Positions 27,337 to 36,232 are shown, numbered from the stretch's first letter. The stretch is DNA of 38,780 bases from Candidatus Heimdallarchaeota archaeon (GCA_021399345.1 JAAFKI010000175.1:60453-99232); one strand, 5' to 3'. Notes: generated by a model not told the origin, from the sequence alone. A program made the numbers and translations.

Positions 27337-28752
27337 CTAATCATTTGTGTCAAAAAGAACAGCTATGGATGAGATTGTATCACCAAGACCAACTAATTTC
27401 TGAGGATTTTTCACCAAAATTGTAGGTACCCCAACTAAGGAAAAGGAAGGTGTTTCTAGAATACCTGTTTCATATAAATTTCCTTTTACTTTAAATTGGG
27501 ATTTTAAGTAAGAGTGGAGGTTTCTTAACTCATCAAAACCTTTAGAGGATAAATCTAATTCAACATCATATACGTCTTGAAATGATTCTATTGTACCTTT
27601 TTTAGCCTTTGAAGCGGCAAAATATGATGACATGATAAGAGCTTCTTTAGCACCCTCTGCTTCTTTATTGTTCATTATTGGAGACATCACAAGGAAATAC
27701 CCTAGATAATGAAGATGTATTCTTAAGTGAGGATACTCAAGAAATAGTTCATGTAAATAGTGAAACAAAGTTGTGGAAGTATATATGCCATCAGATTTTA
27801 TTGCTTTTTGCTCCTCTTTTATAGAGGAAAATAGCAAAAGTTCTTGTTCATTTACACCAATTGAATTTACTAATGGAAACAGATTTTCCTTAATATAGCT
27901 TCTTTTTTTAGCATTATAAGTAGATGCCAATTCCATATGAATAAACAAATTAGGATTAATTTTCTTCCATTCTTTAATCATTTCTATTATAGGATCAAAT
28001 ATTTCTTCAAAGGAACTCAATTGCTCATTCGCTAAACAAAAGCCTGAGATTATTGCTAAAGAATACTCAATGACATAATTTGGACTAAATTCATGAAAAC
28101 CTTTGTTAAACTTAACCAAACCATTAACTGTATCATAAGAAAAAATAAATCGATTATCTCTAGGACAGACAAATTTTAACGAATTCAATTCATAATTACC
28201 AGCTTTAAACTCAAATATATAATGAGAAATGGGTTCATTATCTGTGAATTTCAATTTATTGATTTCACAAATTGTGTGTGAATTTCCTTCTTCAACAACA
28301 GTTAGAAGTGCAGGGTTTAATAATTTAGCAAATTGTGCGTCATATGTAGGTAGACTAAGCAAAACATTTCCAACTTCAATATTCTTGAATAAATTAGCAA
28401 TTATCCCTGCTTGACCACCAATTTGAACATTCTCAATTTCAAAACTGTTTTCAATCCAATCTGCAATTTCTTCTGAAGTAACTCCTACTTCAACAGCCTT
28501 TCCATTCATCATAGAATCCATAAGATAAAGGAAGAAATCCTCAATTGAATTAACTCTAGAAGGAAGTCTTAATTTACCATTCTTCAATTTTAGATCAATT
28601 CCATCAGGTAATTTCCAATCTATCGATTCTGGTGTGATTTCAACAATTTTGTCAATATTGACATTGAAACCAATAATTGTATTCCTGTCTTTTATAGATT
28701 TCTTGGATGCTTGTTCCAATGTCTTAGAATATGCTTCATACCAGCTTATCAT
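27337..28752 (-). CDS. ADP-dependent phosphofructokinase/glucokinase family
   Basis: 471 residues, the normal length for this archaeal family, which phosphorylates glucose or fructose 6-phosphate with ADP instead of ATP in the modified Embden-Meyerhof route. Visible motifs are GFNVNIDK (about 28-35), VQIGGQAGIIAN (about 108-119), IHMELAS (about 260), SIGVNEQELL (about 290) and GLGDTIS near the C-terminus, which holds the catalytic Asp of the ribokinase fold. Sequence alone does not separate glucokinase from phosphofructokinase or the bifunctional form. A good TATA box lies 29 bases before the ATG and no ribosome binding site is seen, so the message is probably leaderless. Confidence 0.9.
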   Translation of the reverse strand: MISWYEAYSKTLEQASKKSIKDRNTIIGFNVNIDKIVEITPESIDWKLPDGIDLKLKNGKLRLPSRVNSIEDFFLYLMDSMMNGKAVEVGVTSEEIADWIENSFEIENVQIGGQAGIIANLFKNIEVGNVLLSLPTYDAQFAKLLNPALLTVVEEGNSHTICEINKLKFTDNEPISHYIFEFKAGNYELNSLKFVCPRDNRFIFSYDTVNGLVKFNKGFHEFSPNYVIEYSLAIISGFCLANEQLSSFEEIFDPIIEMIKEWKKINPNLFIHMELASTYNAKKRSYIKENLFPLVNSIGVNEQELLLFSSIKEEQKAIKSDGIYTSTTLFHYLHELFLEYPHLRIHLHYLGYFLVMSPIMNNKEAEGAKEALIMSSYFAASKAKKGTIESFQDVYDVELDLSSKGFDELRNLHSYLKSQFKVKGNLYETGILETPSFSLVGVPTILVKNPQKLVGLGDTISSIAVLFDTND

Positions 28753-28776
28753 TGTTGTATCTAATTAGACGATAGT

Positions 28777-28785
28777 CTTATAAAG
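28777..28785 (-). promoter_or_regulatory. TATA box of the ADP-dependent kinase gene
   Basis: CTTTATAAG on the minus strand is centred 29 bases before the ATG at 28752, which fits a leaderless transcript. Confidence 0.6.
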
Positions 28786-28931
28786 GATTTTTCCAAAAAA
28801 ATATTGAGTGTGGTAACTTGGACTGGAAATAGCTTCTACTTGTTTTTACTCACAAAACTATGCAGTAGAGTATGGTCCACTTCCATATAATCAAGCTTTT
28901 AATTATTGTATTTTATTTAAAAGGTGTAGCA

Positions 28932-30041
28932 ATGAATCAGAATATAGAATCTCATGTGATTGAAAAAAGAGAGGATTATGAGAAAATTCTTTCTGAATTT
29001 GGCATTTCTAAGATTGACAAGATACTTCCAAGAATAGGCACAGATAATCTCTTTTTCAGAAGAGGAGTTGTATTTGCACATAGAGATTTTGGTAAAATCC
29101 TAGATAGGGTGGAACAAAAGAAATCTTTTGCAATAATCAGTGGAAGGGGGCCCTCTAATGATTTACATTTCGGTCATCTTATATTGTACGATTTAATTAG
29201 ACATTTACAAGATAAATATGAATGTAAATACTTCTTACCCTTTTCAGATGATGAAAAATATGTCTTTCGTAAAGTAAATTCATTAGAAGAAACATACAAA
29301 CTGGCTATACAAAATGCAATTGACATCTTTGCTATAGGTTTTAAACCTGAGAATGTGAGCGCATATATTTCAAGCATGACACCAAGAATACATTATCTAG
29401 CACTAACGTTTTCTATAAATCAAACATTTAATGCAGTTAGAGCAGCACTTGGGTTAAGTGGAGAGGAAAATACAGGTGTTATTAATTATACAAATATTCA
29501 AGCTGCACATATTCTTCATCCAACTACAGATTATGATTTACCGGTAGTTGTTCCTATTGGATTGGATCAGGATGTATTTATAAGACTGACAAGAGATGTT
29601 GCAAGAAAGAGAAAAATCATACTTCCAGCGTCTTTATACATAAAATATCTCAAAGGATTAACTGGAGGACCAATGTCTTCATCTGTTGAGGAAACCTGTG
29701 TTTTCCTAAGAGATGAACCAAAAACGATCAAGAAGAAAATCATGAATGCTCTTACAGGAGGAAGAACAACTATTAAGGAACAAAGAGAACTAGGTGCCAA
29801 TCCTGAAATATGCACAGTTTTTGATTGGTTCTCAAAATACTTCGTTGAAGATGATGATGAACTGGATAAGATTGAAGCAGGCTGCAGAGGCGGAGATCTA
29901 ATCTGCGGACAAGATTGTAAACCAAATCTGATTGAAATGATTCTTAAATATCAAGAAGAGTATAACAGACGAAAAGAAGAAGTAATAAAAAATCTAGACA
30001 GATATTTCGAGCATGAAATTGATTTATCGGTAATTGAGTAA
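28932..30041 (+). CDS. trpS: Tryptophanyl-tRNA synthetase
   Basis: 369 residues from the ATG at 28932, which has AAGGTGT upstream; an in-frame start at 28872 would add 20 residues and lacks a site. The enzyme charges tRNA-Trp. It is of the archaeal/eukaryal type: GRGPSNDLHFGHL (about 71-83) is the HIGH block, the middle holds LPFSDDEKY and SINQTFNAVRAALG, and the end carries MNALTGGRTTIKEQRELGANPE and FVEDDDELDKIEAGC, close to the human enzyme. The KMSKS block near 245-251 reads GGPMSSS, with Pro where Lys is expected. The last bases overlap the proposed TTG start of the NOG1-like gene, suggesting one transcript. Confidence 0.95.
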   Translation: MNQNIESHVIEKREDYEKILSEFGISKIDKILPRIGTDNLFFRRGVVFAHRDFGKILDRVEQKKSFAIISGRGPSNDLHFGHLILYDLIRHLQDKYECKYFLPFSDDEKYVFRKVNSLEETYKLAIQNAIDIFAIGFKPENVSAYISSMTPRIHYLALTFSINQTFNAVRAALGLSGEENTGVINYTNIQAAHILHPTTDYDLPVVVPIGLDQDVFIRLTRDVARKRKIILPASLYIKYLKGLTGGPMSSSVEETCVFLRDEPKTIKKKIMNALTGGRTTIKEQRELGANPEICTVFDWFSKYFVEDDDELDKIEAGCRGGDLICGQDCKPNLIEMILKYQEEYNRRKEEVIKNLDRYFEHEIDLSVIE

Positions 30042-31170
30042 GAGAGTGGTTTGTTTGTCAGAGCAAAGGTATAAAGGTAACCCATTCAGAAGAGTCAGCT
30101 ATATACCACCTATAGATGTGATTCTGTCAGTTGCTTTTAAACAAACCAAAAACCTTAGAATCAAGACATCAAAACGACGAATTTCAAGAGAAGAAAAAAT
30201 AGCAAACTTAGAAAGGGAAAGGATTTCTACTCTTGCAATGGTTATAACAGAAAAATTAGAACGGATTATTAATCAATTTCCATGGATTGAAAGCCTCCAC
30301 CCATTTTATGGTGAAATTTGCGATCTGATGGGCAATATCGACAAAATAAGGAGAATTTTGGGTCGTTTGGGTGGTATTGAAAACCAGATAAAAGAATTAG
30401 AAAGAGACCATATTGCAAGATTAAAGGAAACAAAGCATCCTAACGATATGGCAGAAATTAGAAATCAATCAAATGGACGAATGGCTTCTCTATTAAAAAA
30501 AGCCAAAGGTGATGTCAATTATCTGATTAGGGTCATTAAAAAACTCAAAACGGTTCCTGATTTCAATGTTAACTATCCAACTGTTGTTATCGCAGGAGCT
30601 CCAAATGTAGGAAAATCTTCTTTGGTTATAGAAATATCTACCGGAAAACCTGAAGTTGGAGAATATCCTTTTACAACAAAGAAAATTATATTTGGCCATA
30701 GAGATATAGGAATGACCAACATACAAGTAGTGGATACACCTGGTCTTTTGGATAGACCATTTCGAGATAGAAATCTGATTGAACGACAGAGTATAATATC
30801 AATTAGACACATCTCTGACATTATTATTTTCATGTTTGACATCTCTAAGGATGCAACTATCTCACTTGAGGAACAATTCAATCTTTTTGAAGATATTGAG
30901 AAAGAATTTCCTAATGTTTTGATTATACGAGTATTGAACAAAATAGATCTACTATCTGAAGAAGAAATAATTGAAGGTAAACAAACCCTAAAAACACAAT
31001 TTCAGATAACTATTAAGGATGTAAATTCCCTACAAGGATTAATAGAAGAAATAGAAGCCATTGTTAAAAACTCAGTATTGCAAACAGAGAAATTCAAGGA
31101 AATATTGAAACTAACAGTGTCAAAAGAATTTCTACAACCAGTAGAAGAAGAAATTAATTATGAGTTCTGA
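30034..31170 (+). CDS. NOG1-like GTPase
   Basis: 378 residues from the TTG at 30034, overlapping trpS by 8 bases; GTG at 30046 or TTG at 30055 are equally possible starts. NOG1 belongs to the OBG/HflX-like TRAFAC GTPases and helps assemble the large ribosomal subunit. The helical N-terminal domain starts near NPFRRVSYIPPIDVIL (about 15-30). The GTPase domain shows G1 GAPNVGKSS (about 189-197), a conserved Thr-containing switch at PFTTKK, G3 DTPGLLDRP (about 235-243) and G4 NKIDL (about 305). The protein is shorter than eukaryotic NOG1, as usual in archaea. It ends 79 bases before the convergent PAC2 gene. Confidence 0.9.
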   Translation: MSKRVVCLSEQRYKGNPFRRVSYIPPIDVILSVAFKQTKNLRIKTSKRRISREEKIANLERERISTLAMVITEKLERIINQFPWIESLHPFYGEICDLMGNIDKIRRILGRLGGIENQIKELERDHIARLKETKHPNDMAEIRNQSNGRMASLLKKAKGDVNYLIRVIKKLKTVPDFNVNYPTVVIAGAPNVGKSSLVIEISTGKPEVGEYPFTTKKIIFGHRDIGMTNIQVVDTPGLLDRPFRDRNLIERQSIISIRHISDIIIFMFDISKDATISLEEQFNLFEDIEKEFPNVLIIRVLNKIDLLSEEEIIEGKQTLKTQFQITIKDVNSLQGLIEEIEAIVKNSVLQTEKFKEILKLTVSKEFLQPVEEEINYEF

Positions 31171-31249
31171 GACTATTTATATGGAAAAAAGTAAGTGGAA
31201 ATGAATCAGCAATTAACTATATTACTGAATCACTGGTTTTTCTAGACTG

Positions 31250-31993
31250 TTAGACAAACATTCCTTTATCTGAATCCACATCTGTTTCTTTCCTAGTTTT
31301 GCTTGCTTGCAATAAAGATTCAATTTCCTTTTCGATTCTTTCAGCTTCTTCTAGAAGCTCTTGAACGTTTATTTCAATATTTAATACGCTATTTATTGCA
31401 CTTACAGCAACACTTGCTGCTATTGGATCAGGCCTTGAACGTTCAGCGTATGGTAGAAGAGCAACTGTTGGAAAATCATTAAGTTCATAAAACATTAACA
31501 TATATGCCAAAGGTCCTGTAACATATAATCCTTCATCTAAAATTGGAATCTCTACCTCGGGTCTTTTTTCCTTAAATGCTTGAGTATATATCGCTTTTAT
31601 TTCATTTTCATCTTTTAATCTTCTATCTAATCCACCAATAAGAATTGATTGTTTGAATTTTTCATTTATAGACCATTCTACTAAGGTCTTTGTAAAAGCT
31701 AAATGCTCAGATTTTATTGGTTCGAATATTGGTAAAACTACCACAAGGTCATCTTTTCTATATATCTCAAATGGAAAAGTAATTTTCTCATTTTTTATTG
31801 TTATAAATTGTGGAATATTGTTTGTAATTATGAAACCGATTCTTTCAGCTTTGAGGTTGTCAACAAGATGGCTCATTGAAATAAAGCCGCACTCACCTAT
31901 TCCATGCCAACCATTTAATAATGTGCAACCTTCAAAATTCTGAGGTTTTTTGAAAATAAATTCAATTTGCCCATAATCTTTCTTATCATCCAT
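31250..31993 (-). CDS. PAC2-family proteasome assembly chaperone (PbaA/PbaB-like)
   Basis: 247 residues of the PAC2 family. Archaeal members (PbaA, PbaB) bind the 20S proteasome as assembly factors or activators. Family features are the LLNGWHGIGECGFISM segment (about 25-40), IGGLDRR (about 118-124), and the LPYAERSRPDPIAASVAVSAIN block (about 181-202), followed by a coiled C-terminal helix. The protein ends in Gly-Met-Phe-Val, close to the HbYX (hydrophobic-Tyr-any) tail used to dock on the 20S alpha ring, with Phe for Tyr. The ATG at 31993 has AGGAGAT upstream. It is the last gene of the minus-strand ribosomal protein train, with its own TATA-like box. Confidence 0.85.
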   Translation of the reverse strand: MDDKKDYGQIEFIFKKPQNFEGCTLLNGWHGIGECGFISMSHLVDNLKAERIGFIITNNIPQFITIKNEKITFPFEIYRKDDLVVVLPIFEPIKSEHLAFTKTLVEWSINEKFKQSILIGGLDRRLKDENEIKAIYTQAFKEKRPEVEIPILDEGLYVTGPLAYMLMFYELNDFPTVALLPYAERSRPDPIAASVAVSAINSVLNIEINVQELLEEAERIEKEIESLLQASKTRKETDVDSDKGMFV

Positions 31994-32028
31994 GTTTAGT
32001 TATCTCCTGATTATCTAATTGGTATAGA

Positions 32029-32038
32029 CTTTATAATG
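32029..32038 (-). promoter_or_regulatory. Probable TATA box of the PAC2 gene
   Basis: On the minus strand this reads CATTATAAAG, about 40 bases before the ATG at 31993, leaving a short leader that carries the AGGAGAT ribosome binding site. The 190-base gap after rpl2 otherwise holds only AT-rich sequence. Confidence 0.5.
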
Positions 32039-32183
32039 ACTATTTTTGTACAGCAAGTTTGATGTGCTTAAATAGATTTGTCTTCCTTTGATATTGCTTA
32101 TCTGATATTTAGAATCATATATTATACTTAAAACAAGTAAAATTAAATATATGATAAAATAAAAAATAAAAGAAAATGAGAGG

Positions 32184-32918
32184 TTATTTCTTACCTCTTC
32201 TTCTACCGCTTCTTTTTGCTGCTATCAAACCTACTTTTCTTCCAGGCTGTGCATGTCTTGAAACGGTTGTTGAACGTGGGGGACTTTGATGAGCACCACC
32301 ACCATGTGGATGTGAAACTGCGTTCATTGCTACACCTCTTACTTTAGGATAGTAGTGGCCTTTAGCTTTTTTATGATGATGCATGTTTCCAGCTTTAACA
32401 AAAGGTTTCTCTGTTCTTCCTCCTCCAGCAACAATTCCAATTGTAGCTCTGCATCTTTGGGGAATTTCCTTCATTTCTCCACTTGGAAGCTGTACTGTAA
32501 CTTTACCTTTATCGTGTCCTAAAATAGTTGCATATCCACCGCTTGCTCTTATTAAACGTCCACCATCTCCTGGTGTTAATTCAATATTGAAAACTGGAGA
32601 CCCATCAGGAATAGCTTGCAAAGGCATTGTGTTACCTAGTTGAACTGCTGCTCCTGTTCCATATTCGATTTTTTGTCCTACTCGAATACCTTCAGAAGGC
32701 AGTATAATCTTCTTGAGTCCATCATCAAAGAGTACTTTAGCTACAGGAGCCCCTCTTCCAGGATCATGAACAATATTTTTAACAAATCCAGTAATCTTTC
32801 CTGAATATTCGATTTTTGCCACTTTTCTGTATTTTACACTACCTTTTTTCTTATGAGAAGCTGCTCTGAACTGTGATGTTCCTCTTCCACGTCTCTGAAC
32901 TAGTATTTTCTTACCCAT
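32184..32918 (-). CDS. rpl2: Ribosomal protein L2 (uL2)
   Basis: 244 residues, archaeal length. L2 lies at the peptidyl transferase centre and subunit interface. It shows the archaeal/eukaryal wording RGRGTSQFRAASHKKKG near the start, ELTPGDGGRLIRASGG (about 113-128), KVRGVAMNAVSHPHGGG (about 190-206) with the conserved functional histidine, and a basic end GRKVGLIAAKRSGRRRG. The ATG at 32918 has GGTGAT upstream, 12 bases after L23. In other archaea S19, L22 and S3 follow; here the block ends and an AT-rich spacer leads to the PAC2 gene. Confidence 0.97.
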   Translation of the reverse strand: MGKKILVQRRGRGTSQFRAASHKKKGSVKYRKVAKIEYSGKITGFVKNIVHDPGRGAPVAKVLFDDGLKKIILPSEGIRVGQKIEYGTGAAVQLGNTMPLQAIPDGSPVFNIELTPGDGGRLIRASGGYATILGHDKGKVTVQLPSGEMKEIPQRCRATIGIVAGGGRTEKPFVKAGNMHHHKKAKGHYYPKVRGVAMNAVSHPHGGGAHQSPPRSTTVSRHAQPGRKVGLIAAKRSGRRRGKK

Positions 32919-32930
32919 TCAAATCACCTT

Positions 32931-33191
32931 TTAAAATAATCCCATTCGTGATGCAATATCTGTAGCATCATCAAATTCACTTAGTCTTACATACGCTTTC
33001 TTTGTTCCTTTGGGAGTTATTAATGTATTAACCTTCTCTACCTTAACGTTGTATAGTATTTCAATTGCTTCTTTAATTTGCTTTTTTGTAGCTCTGAGAT
33101 CAACCCATAGAACTAATTTATTTTCTTTTTCAATTAGTTCAAAGTCTTTTTCTGAGATAAGTGGTTTCTTTATAATTTTGTACGGATCCAT
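32931..33191 (-). CDS. rpl23: Ribosomal protein L23 (uL23)
   Basis: 86 residues, normal for archaeal L23, a protein at the peptide exit that docks the signal recognition particle and other nascent-chain factors. The family pattern [18 protein letters not shown] and the [25 protein letters not shown] region (about 46-70) are clear. The ATG at 33191 is preceded by GGTGATG, which overlaps the end of rpl4 six bases away, so the two are tightly coupled. Confidence 0.96.
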   Translation of the reverse strand: MDPYKIIKKPLISEKDFELIEKENKLVLWVDLRATKKQIKEAIEILYNVKVEKVNTLITPKGTKKAYVRLSEFDDATDIASRMGLF

Positions 33192-33197
33192 TTTTCA

Positions 33198-33983
33198 TCA
33201 CCCAAAACGTTCTCCTAGAGATTTTATCGCATCCTCAGTCCAAATAGTAAGTCTTCCAGGATAAGTTCCTGGTGCTAACATCTCTGTAGATAATTCCCTT
33301 ACCGATATAACTGTGGTTCCTAGAATATTTCTGCCTGCTTTAGATAATGGACATTCTCTATCACCAACAACAATTAAAGGACCGACAGGAACTTTATATT
33401 TTCTTCCTCTTCCTTTACCTTTTCCAGGGCGAACTTTCTTACCTATTTTAATTCTCATGAGTTCTAAAGACAAACCCAGATTTCCCAAGAATCTAACAAC
33501 ATCTTGTGTTTTTTCTATAACCTCTGCTTTCGATTCTACAACGATTGGAAATTCCATTTTACCTTCAAATCTGTGTCCTCTATCACCCACTGCGGTTTTT
33601 GATGCTGTATAAGCTATAGCTGATTTAAGAGCAAGTAAGTGTTCTTTTCTATTTACTTTCTCTATAATCTTTTTCTCCGCTTTTGGAGGATGTGCTTTGT
33701 GGCCTCCTCTGGCTTGAGGAATAAATGCTGATCTTTGAGCACTATGTGTTCTAGAACCTTTAATACGTGGTACACGAGCTGCCCCTCTTCCAGGGCCCCA
33801 ATTTTCAACAGCGACCATACGCCCAGCTAGAGGACTAACACCTTTAGGTTGTTTCTTCCAACTTTGTTCGGCTAAAACGGCACGTTTGATAACATCTGGA
33901 CGAAATGTTGTGGTAAAAACTTCAGGGAGTTCTACTTTTTCACTCATTTTCTGTCCTTTGATTGAATATTTTGATACATTCAT
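33198..33983 (-). CDS. rpl4: Ribosomal protein L4 (uL4)
   Basis: 261 residues, the archaeal/eukaryal form. L4 lines the exit tunnel and, in bacteria, represses its own operon. FTTTFRPDVIKRAV (about 25-38) is the typical start, followed by the basic, glycine-rich extended loop with GAARVPRIKGSRTH (about 72-85) and PQARGGHKAHPPKAEKK. The C-terminal RAGRNILG-like segment reads KAGRNILGTTVISV (about 218-231). The ATG at 33983 follows AGGTGTGAGG and comes 16 bases after rpl3. The first 12 residues are a short extension that could be skipped by starting at Met13, but the ribosome binding site favours the first ATG. Confidence 0.96.
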   Translation of the reverse strand: MNVSKYSIKGQKMSEKVELPEVFTTTFRPDVIKRAVLAEQSWKKQPKGVSPLAGRMVAVENWGPGRGAARVPRIKGSRTHSAQRSAFIPQARGGHKAHPPKAEKKIIEKVNRKEHLLALKSAIAYTASKTAVGDRGHRFEGKMEFPIVVESKAEVIEKTQDVVRFLGNLGLSLELMRIKIGKKVRPGKGKGRGRKYKVPVGPLIVVGDRECPLSKAGRNILGTTVISVRELSTEMLAPGTYPGRLTIWTEDAIKSLGERFG

Positions 33984-33999
33984 TTTTATCGCCTCACAC

Positions 34000-35001
34000 C
34001 TAACCTTGTTGACTCCTTGTTGAGATATGCAGAATTTGTGGTTCTTTAATTGGCTGTGGAGCTTTTCTCATTGGTCCTCTAAGCATTACTGTTCGCTTTT
34101 TAGTTCCTGGTATTGATCCTTTCACTAAAACATAATTGTTTTTTACCACACCATATTTAACAAATCCACCTTTAGGTACTATTTGTAATCCGTCAGATCC
34201 TATCTGCATTATTCGTTTGTTGTATTCAGTCCTCACATGGAACCCCATTTGTCCATATCTTGGAATAGTCCACATTGTTCTTGATGGTGTCCATGGTCCT
34301 ATTGATCCAACACCACGTTTGGTGCCTTTGGACTTGTGTTGAAGTATTTTAACTCCATGTCTCTTTACTGGACCTTGGAAACCCTTACCTTTGGTTACAC
34401 CAATTGAATCAACAAATTCTCCTGCCTTAAACACATCTCTAATTAACAATTCTTTTCCAAGAAGAGAAAGACCGTATTCAAAACCTTCCTTTATATCGCC
34501 ACATCCAATTTTGATTTCAGCTATTTGAGGTGTTTTCATTCCTATTCCAGTCAAGTAAGGTTGTGTATGAACAATCGCTCTTAACTCAACAATTTTTTCT
34601 AGTTTATCTTCCAACTTCTTCTTAGCTTTTTCAAAATCATATTCTTTTGGAGTCTTAAGTCTACGTTTTAGCTCTTCCTTGGTTTCAGTTGCTAAAAGAT
34701 CAGCGGCAATCTTAAGACCATACGCTGATTTTTCGTAACCTCGTATTCCAAAAATTACGATAGGAGGTGTCTCGATACATGTTATAGCTGCAGTTACTTC
34801 TCTATTCGCCAAGTGACTCCTTGGTCGATCTTCTATATATACGCAATGCGTCATCCCTGCTTTGATTCCGAGAAATCCCAATAGTTTGGGAGCACCCTCG
34901 TATTCTTGCCATGCGCGAGGTGCAGGGATAATTCTTCTTGCTCTTACCCTTCGATATCCTAGTGATGATCGATGGGGAGCACTTACCCTTCGATGCCCCA
35001 T
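34000..35001 (-). CDS. rpl3: Ribosomal protein L3 (uL3)
   Basis: 333 residues from the ATG at 35001. The GTG at 35010 is the front of a GTGAT ribosome binding site, and MGHRRVSAPHRSSLGYRR is the usual archaeal/eukaryal L3 start. L3 is a core large-subunit protein near the factor-binding region. The segments KAGMTHCVYIEDRP (about 49-62), TKGKGFQGPVKRHGVK (about 202-217) and WTPSRTMWTIPRYGQMGFHVRTEYN (about 245) are family hallmarks. It leads the L3-L4-L23-L2 block. Its 160-base upstream region carries a TATA-like element and a long-range 12-bp inverted repeat ending just before the ribosome binding site. Confidence 0.97.
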   Translation of the reverse strand: MGHRRVSAPHRSSLGYRRVRARRIIPAPRAWQEYEGAPKLLGFLGIKAGMTHCVYIEDRPRSHLANREVTAAITCIETPPIVIFGIRGYEKSAYGLKIAADLLATETKEELKRRLKTPKEYDFEKAKKKLEDKLEKIVELRAIVHTQPYLTGIGMKTPQIAEIKIGCGDIKEGFEYGLSLLGKELLIRDVFKAGEFVDSIGVTKGKGFQGPVKRHGVKILQHKSKGTKRGVGSIGPWTPSRTMWTIPRYGQMGFHVRTEYNKRIMQIGSDGLQIVPKGGFVKYGVVKNNYVLVKGSIPGTKKRTVMLRGPMRKAPQPIKEPQILHISTRSQQG

Positions 35002-35012
35002 ATTTATCACTT

Positions 35013-35110
35013 TATGATGCTAATTTTAATTTATTAACGTCTTATTTCTTATTCTTGCAGAACCTATGAACTGCGTTTTGACGTCGTACTCCGACTTTAT
35101 TAGCATCATA
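35013..35110 (-). promoter_or_regulatory. Candidate structured leader of the rpl3 operon
   Basis: On the minus strand TATGATGCTAAT (35110-35099) and ATTAGCATCATA (35024-35013) are perfect 12-bp complements separated by 74 bases; the second arm ends 3 bases before the GTGAT ribosome binding site of rpl3. Inside, ACGTC (35081-35085) and GACGT can pair (ends 35037-35041), GTCG/CGAC (35083-35095) form a small alternative hairpin, and GCAG/CTGC (35057-35074) another. A TATA-like ATTTATAT overlaps the outer end of the first arm, so transcripts from it would lose that arm; read-through from rtcA would keep it. It may be an RNA control element or a pair of protein-binding DNA sites. Confidence 0.5.
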
Positions 35111-35161
35111 TAAATATGTCGTTACGAAAGAAATTGAATGAAATAGTCATTTCAGTATAAA

Positions 35162-36199
35162 CTACAAATCTTCAACAGTTATATGAAAACAATCTGATTT
35201 TCTTTCAATGTTAGTTTTTCTTTTTATAAACTTCTGAGCCAAGTCTATGTTGGTTCTAGTATGGCTTGAGATGGTAGGTACAGATATTTCTGATTTTCCT
35301 TCAGTTAAAAACAATGGTACAATCAACTGATCTGCAGCATATTCATCAACAGCTGCAGAACCATGAGAATTTCTTTCCCAAATCTTTGCACACAATCCTG
35401 CAACCTGTTCAGCGGTTATTCTTCTTTCACCTGGAATAAAACACCCAATTCTACTACCTGAAGAATAAATTCCAACAACTGTCAATCCTGAACCAGGATT
35501 TAGAGATTTAACATAGTTGATATGTCTATTTACATCAACATTTAGTTCTATTTTTTTTGTGAAAACATCTGCTTGTCTTTCAGCAACTTGCCTTCCCTTC
35601 AATGATTGTGAAGCTATTGAAAAAATTTCAAGTTTTAGTAATTCCCCTTTTTCTGTTAAGTTTAGTGGGGAGAGCATATCATGACCTTTAAACTGAAAAA
35701 CGCATTTTGCTCCGCCCCTAGGATAAAAGCCATAGTGCATTGTATTTGTTTCTATTTTCTTATCCATTAATCCCATTAATTCATGAGTAATGTGTTGAAT
35801 ATATTCCACTGAAGGTGCCCATTTACCATGAGTAGCACCACCAGTTATAGTTAATTCCAAATCTCGTTTTTGAGAAAAGGCATAGAATAAGACTGCTTGT
35901 GCAACTAAACCGATGCTTCCAGCTGTTCCAACTTTTACAAATGCTTTATCTGATTTTGCATTCTTCTTAGTTAAAACTAATTCTTTGTCTCCAATATTTG
36001 AATCGACCGAAATAAATCCAGAAAATTGTTTAATTGCATTAATTGCTTCTATGTGTTGAGCTCTTAAACCAGGATTTGGTCTATTAGAACGAATGTTGAA
36101 AAGATTCAAATCAGTATCTGTAGCAGCTGCTAAAGCTGAAGATATTCTTATTATGGAGCCGCCACCTTCTCCAATGGAACAATCTAAATTGAAAGTCAT
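35162..36199 (-). CDS. rtcA: RNA 3'-terminal phosphate cyclase
   Basis: 345 residues, typical RtcA length. The enzyme turns an RNA 3'-phosphate into a 2',3'-cyclic phosphate using ATP through an AMP-histidine intermediate. The N-terminal IGEGGGSIIRISSALA (about 9-24) and RPNPGLRAQHIEAI (about 40-53) blocks, GGATHGKWAPSVEY (about 120-133) and PRGGAKC are typical; the probable nucleophile is His313 in SSHTRTN. Ser replaces the common Gln after GEGGG. The ATG at 36199 has no clear ribosome binding site and lies 33 bases after rps9, in the place where RpoN usually follows. It is the only non-ribosomal gene between rps9 and rpl3 on this strand. Confidence 0.93.
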   Translation of the reverse strand: MTFNLDCSIGEGGGSIIRISSALAAATDTDLNLFNIRSNRPNPGLRAQHIEAINAIKQFSGFISVDSNIGDKELVLTKKNAKSDKAFVKVGTAGSIGLVAQAVLFYAFSQKRDLELTITGGATHGKWAPSVEYIQHITHELMGLMDKKIETNTMHYGFYPRGGAKCVFQFKGHDMLSPLNLTEKGELLKLEIFSIASQSLKGRQVAERQADVFTKKIELNVDVNRHINYVKSLNPGSGLTVVGIYSSGSRIGCFIPGERRITAEQVAGLCAKIWERNSHGSAAVDEYAADQLIVPLFLTEGKSEISVPTISSHTRTNIDLAQKFIKRKTNIERKSDCFHITVEDL

Positions 36200-36232
36200 C
36201 TTAAATTGTATAAGAAAGGAAAGAAAAAAAAT

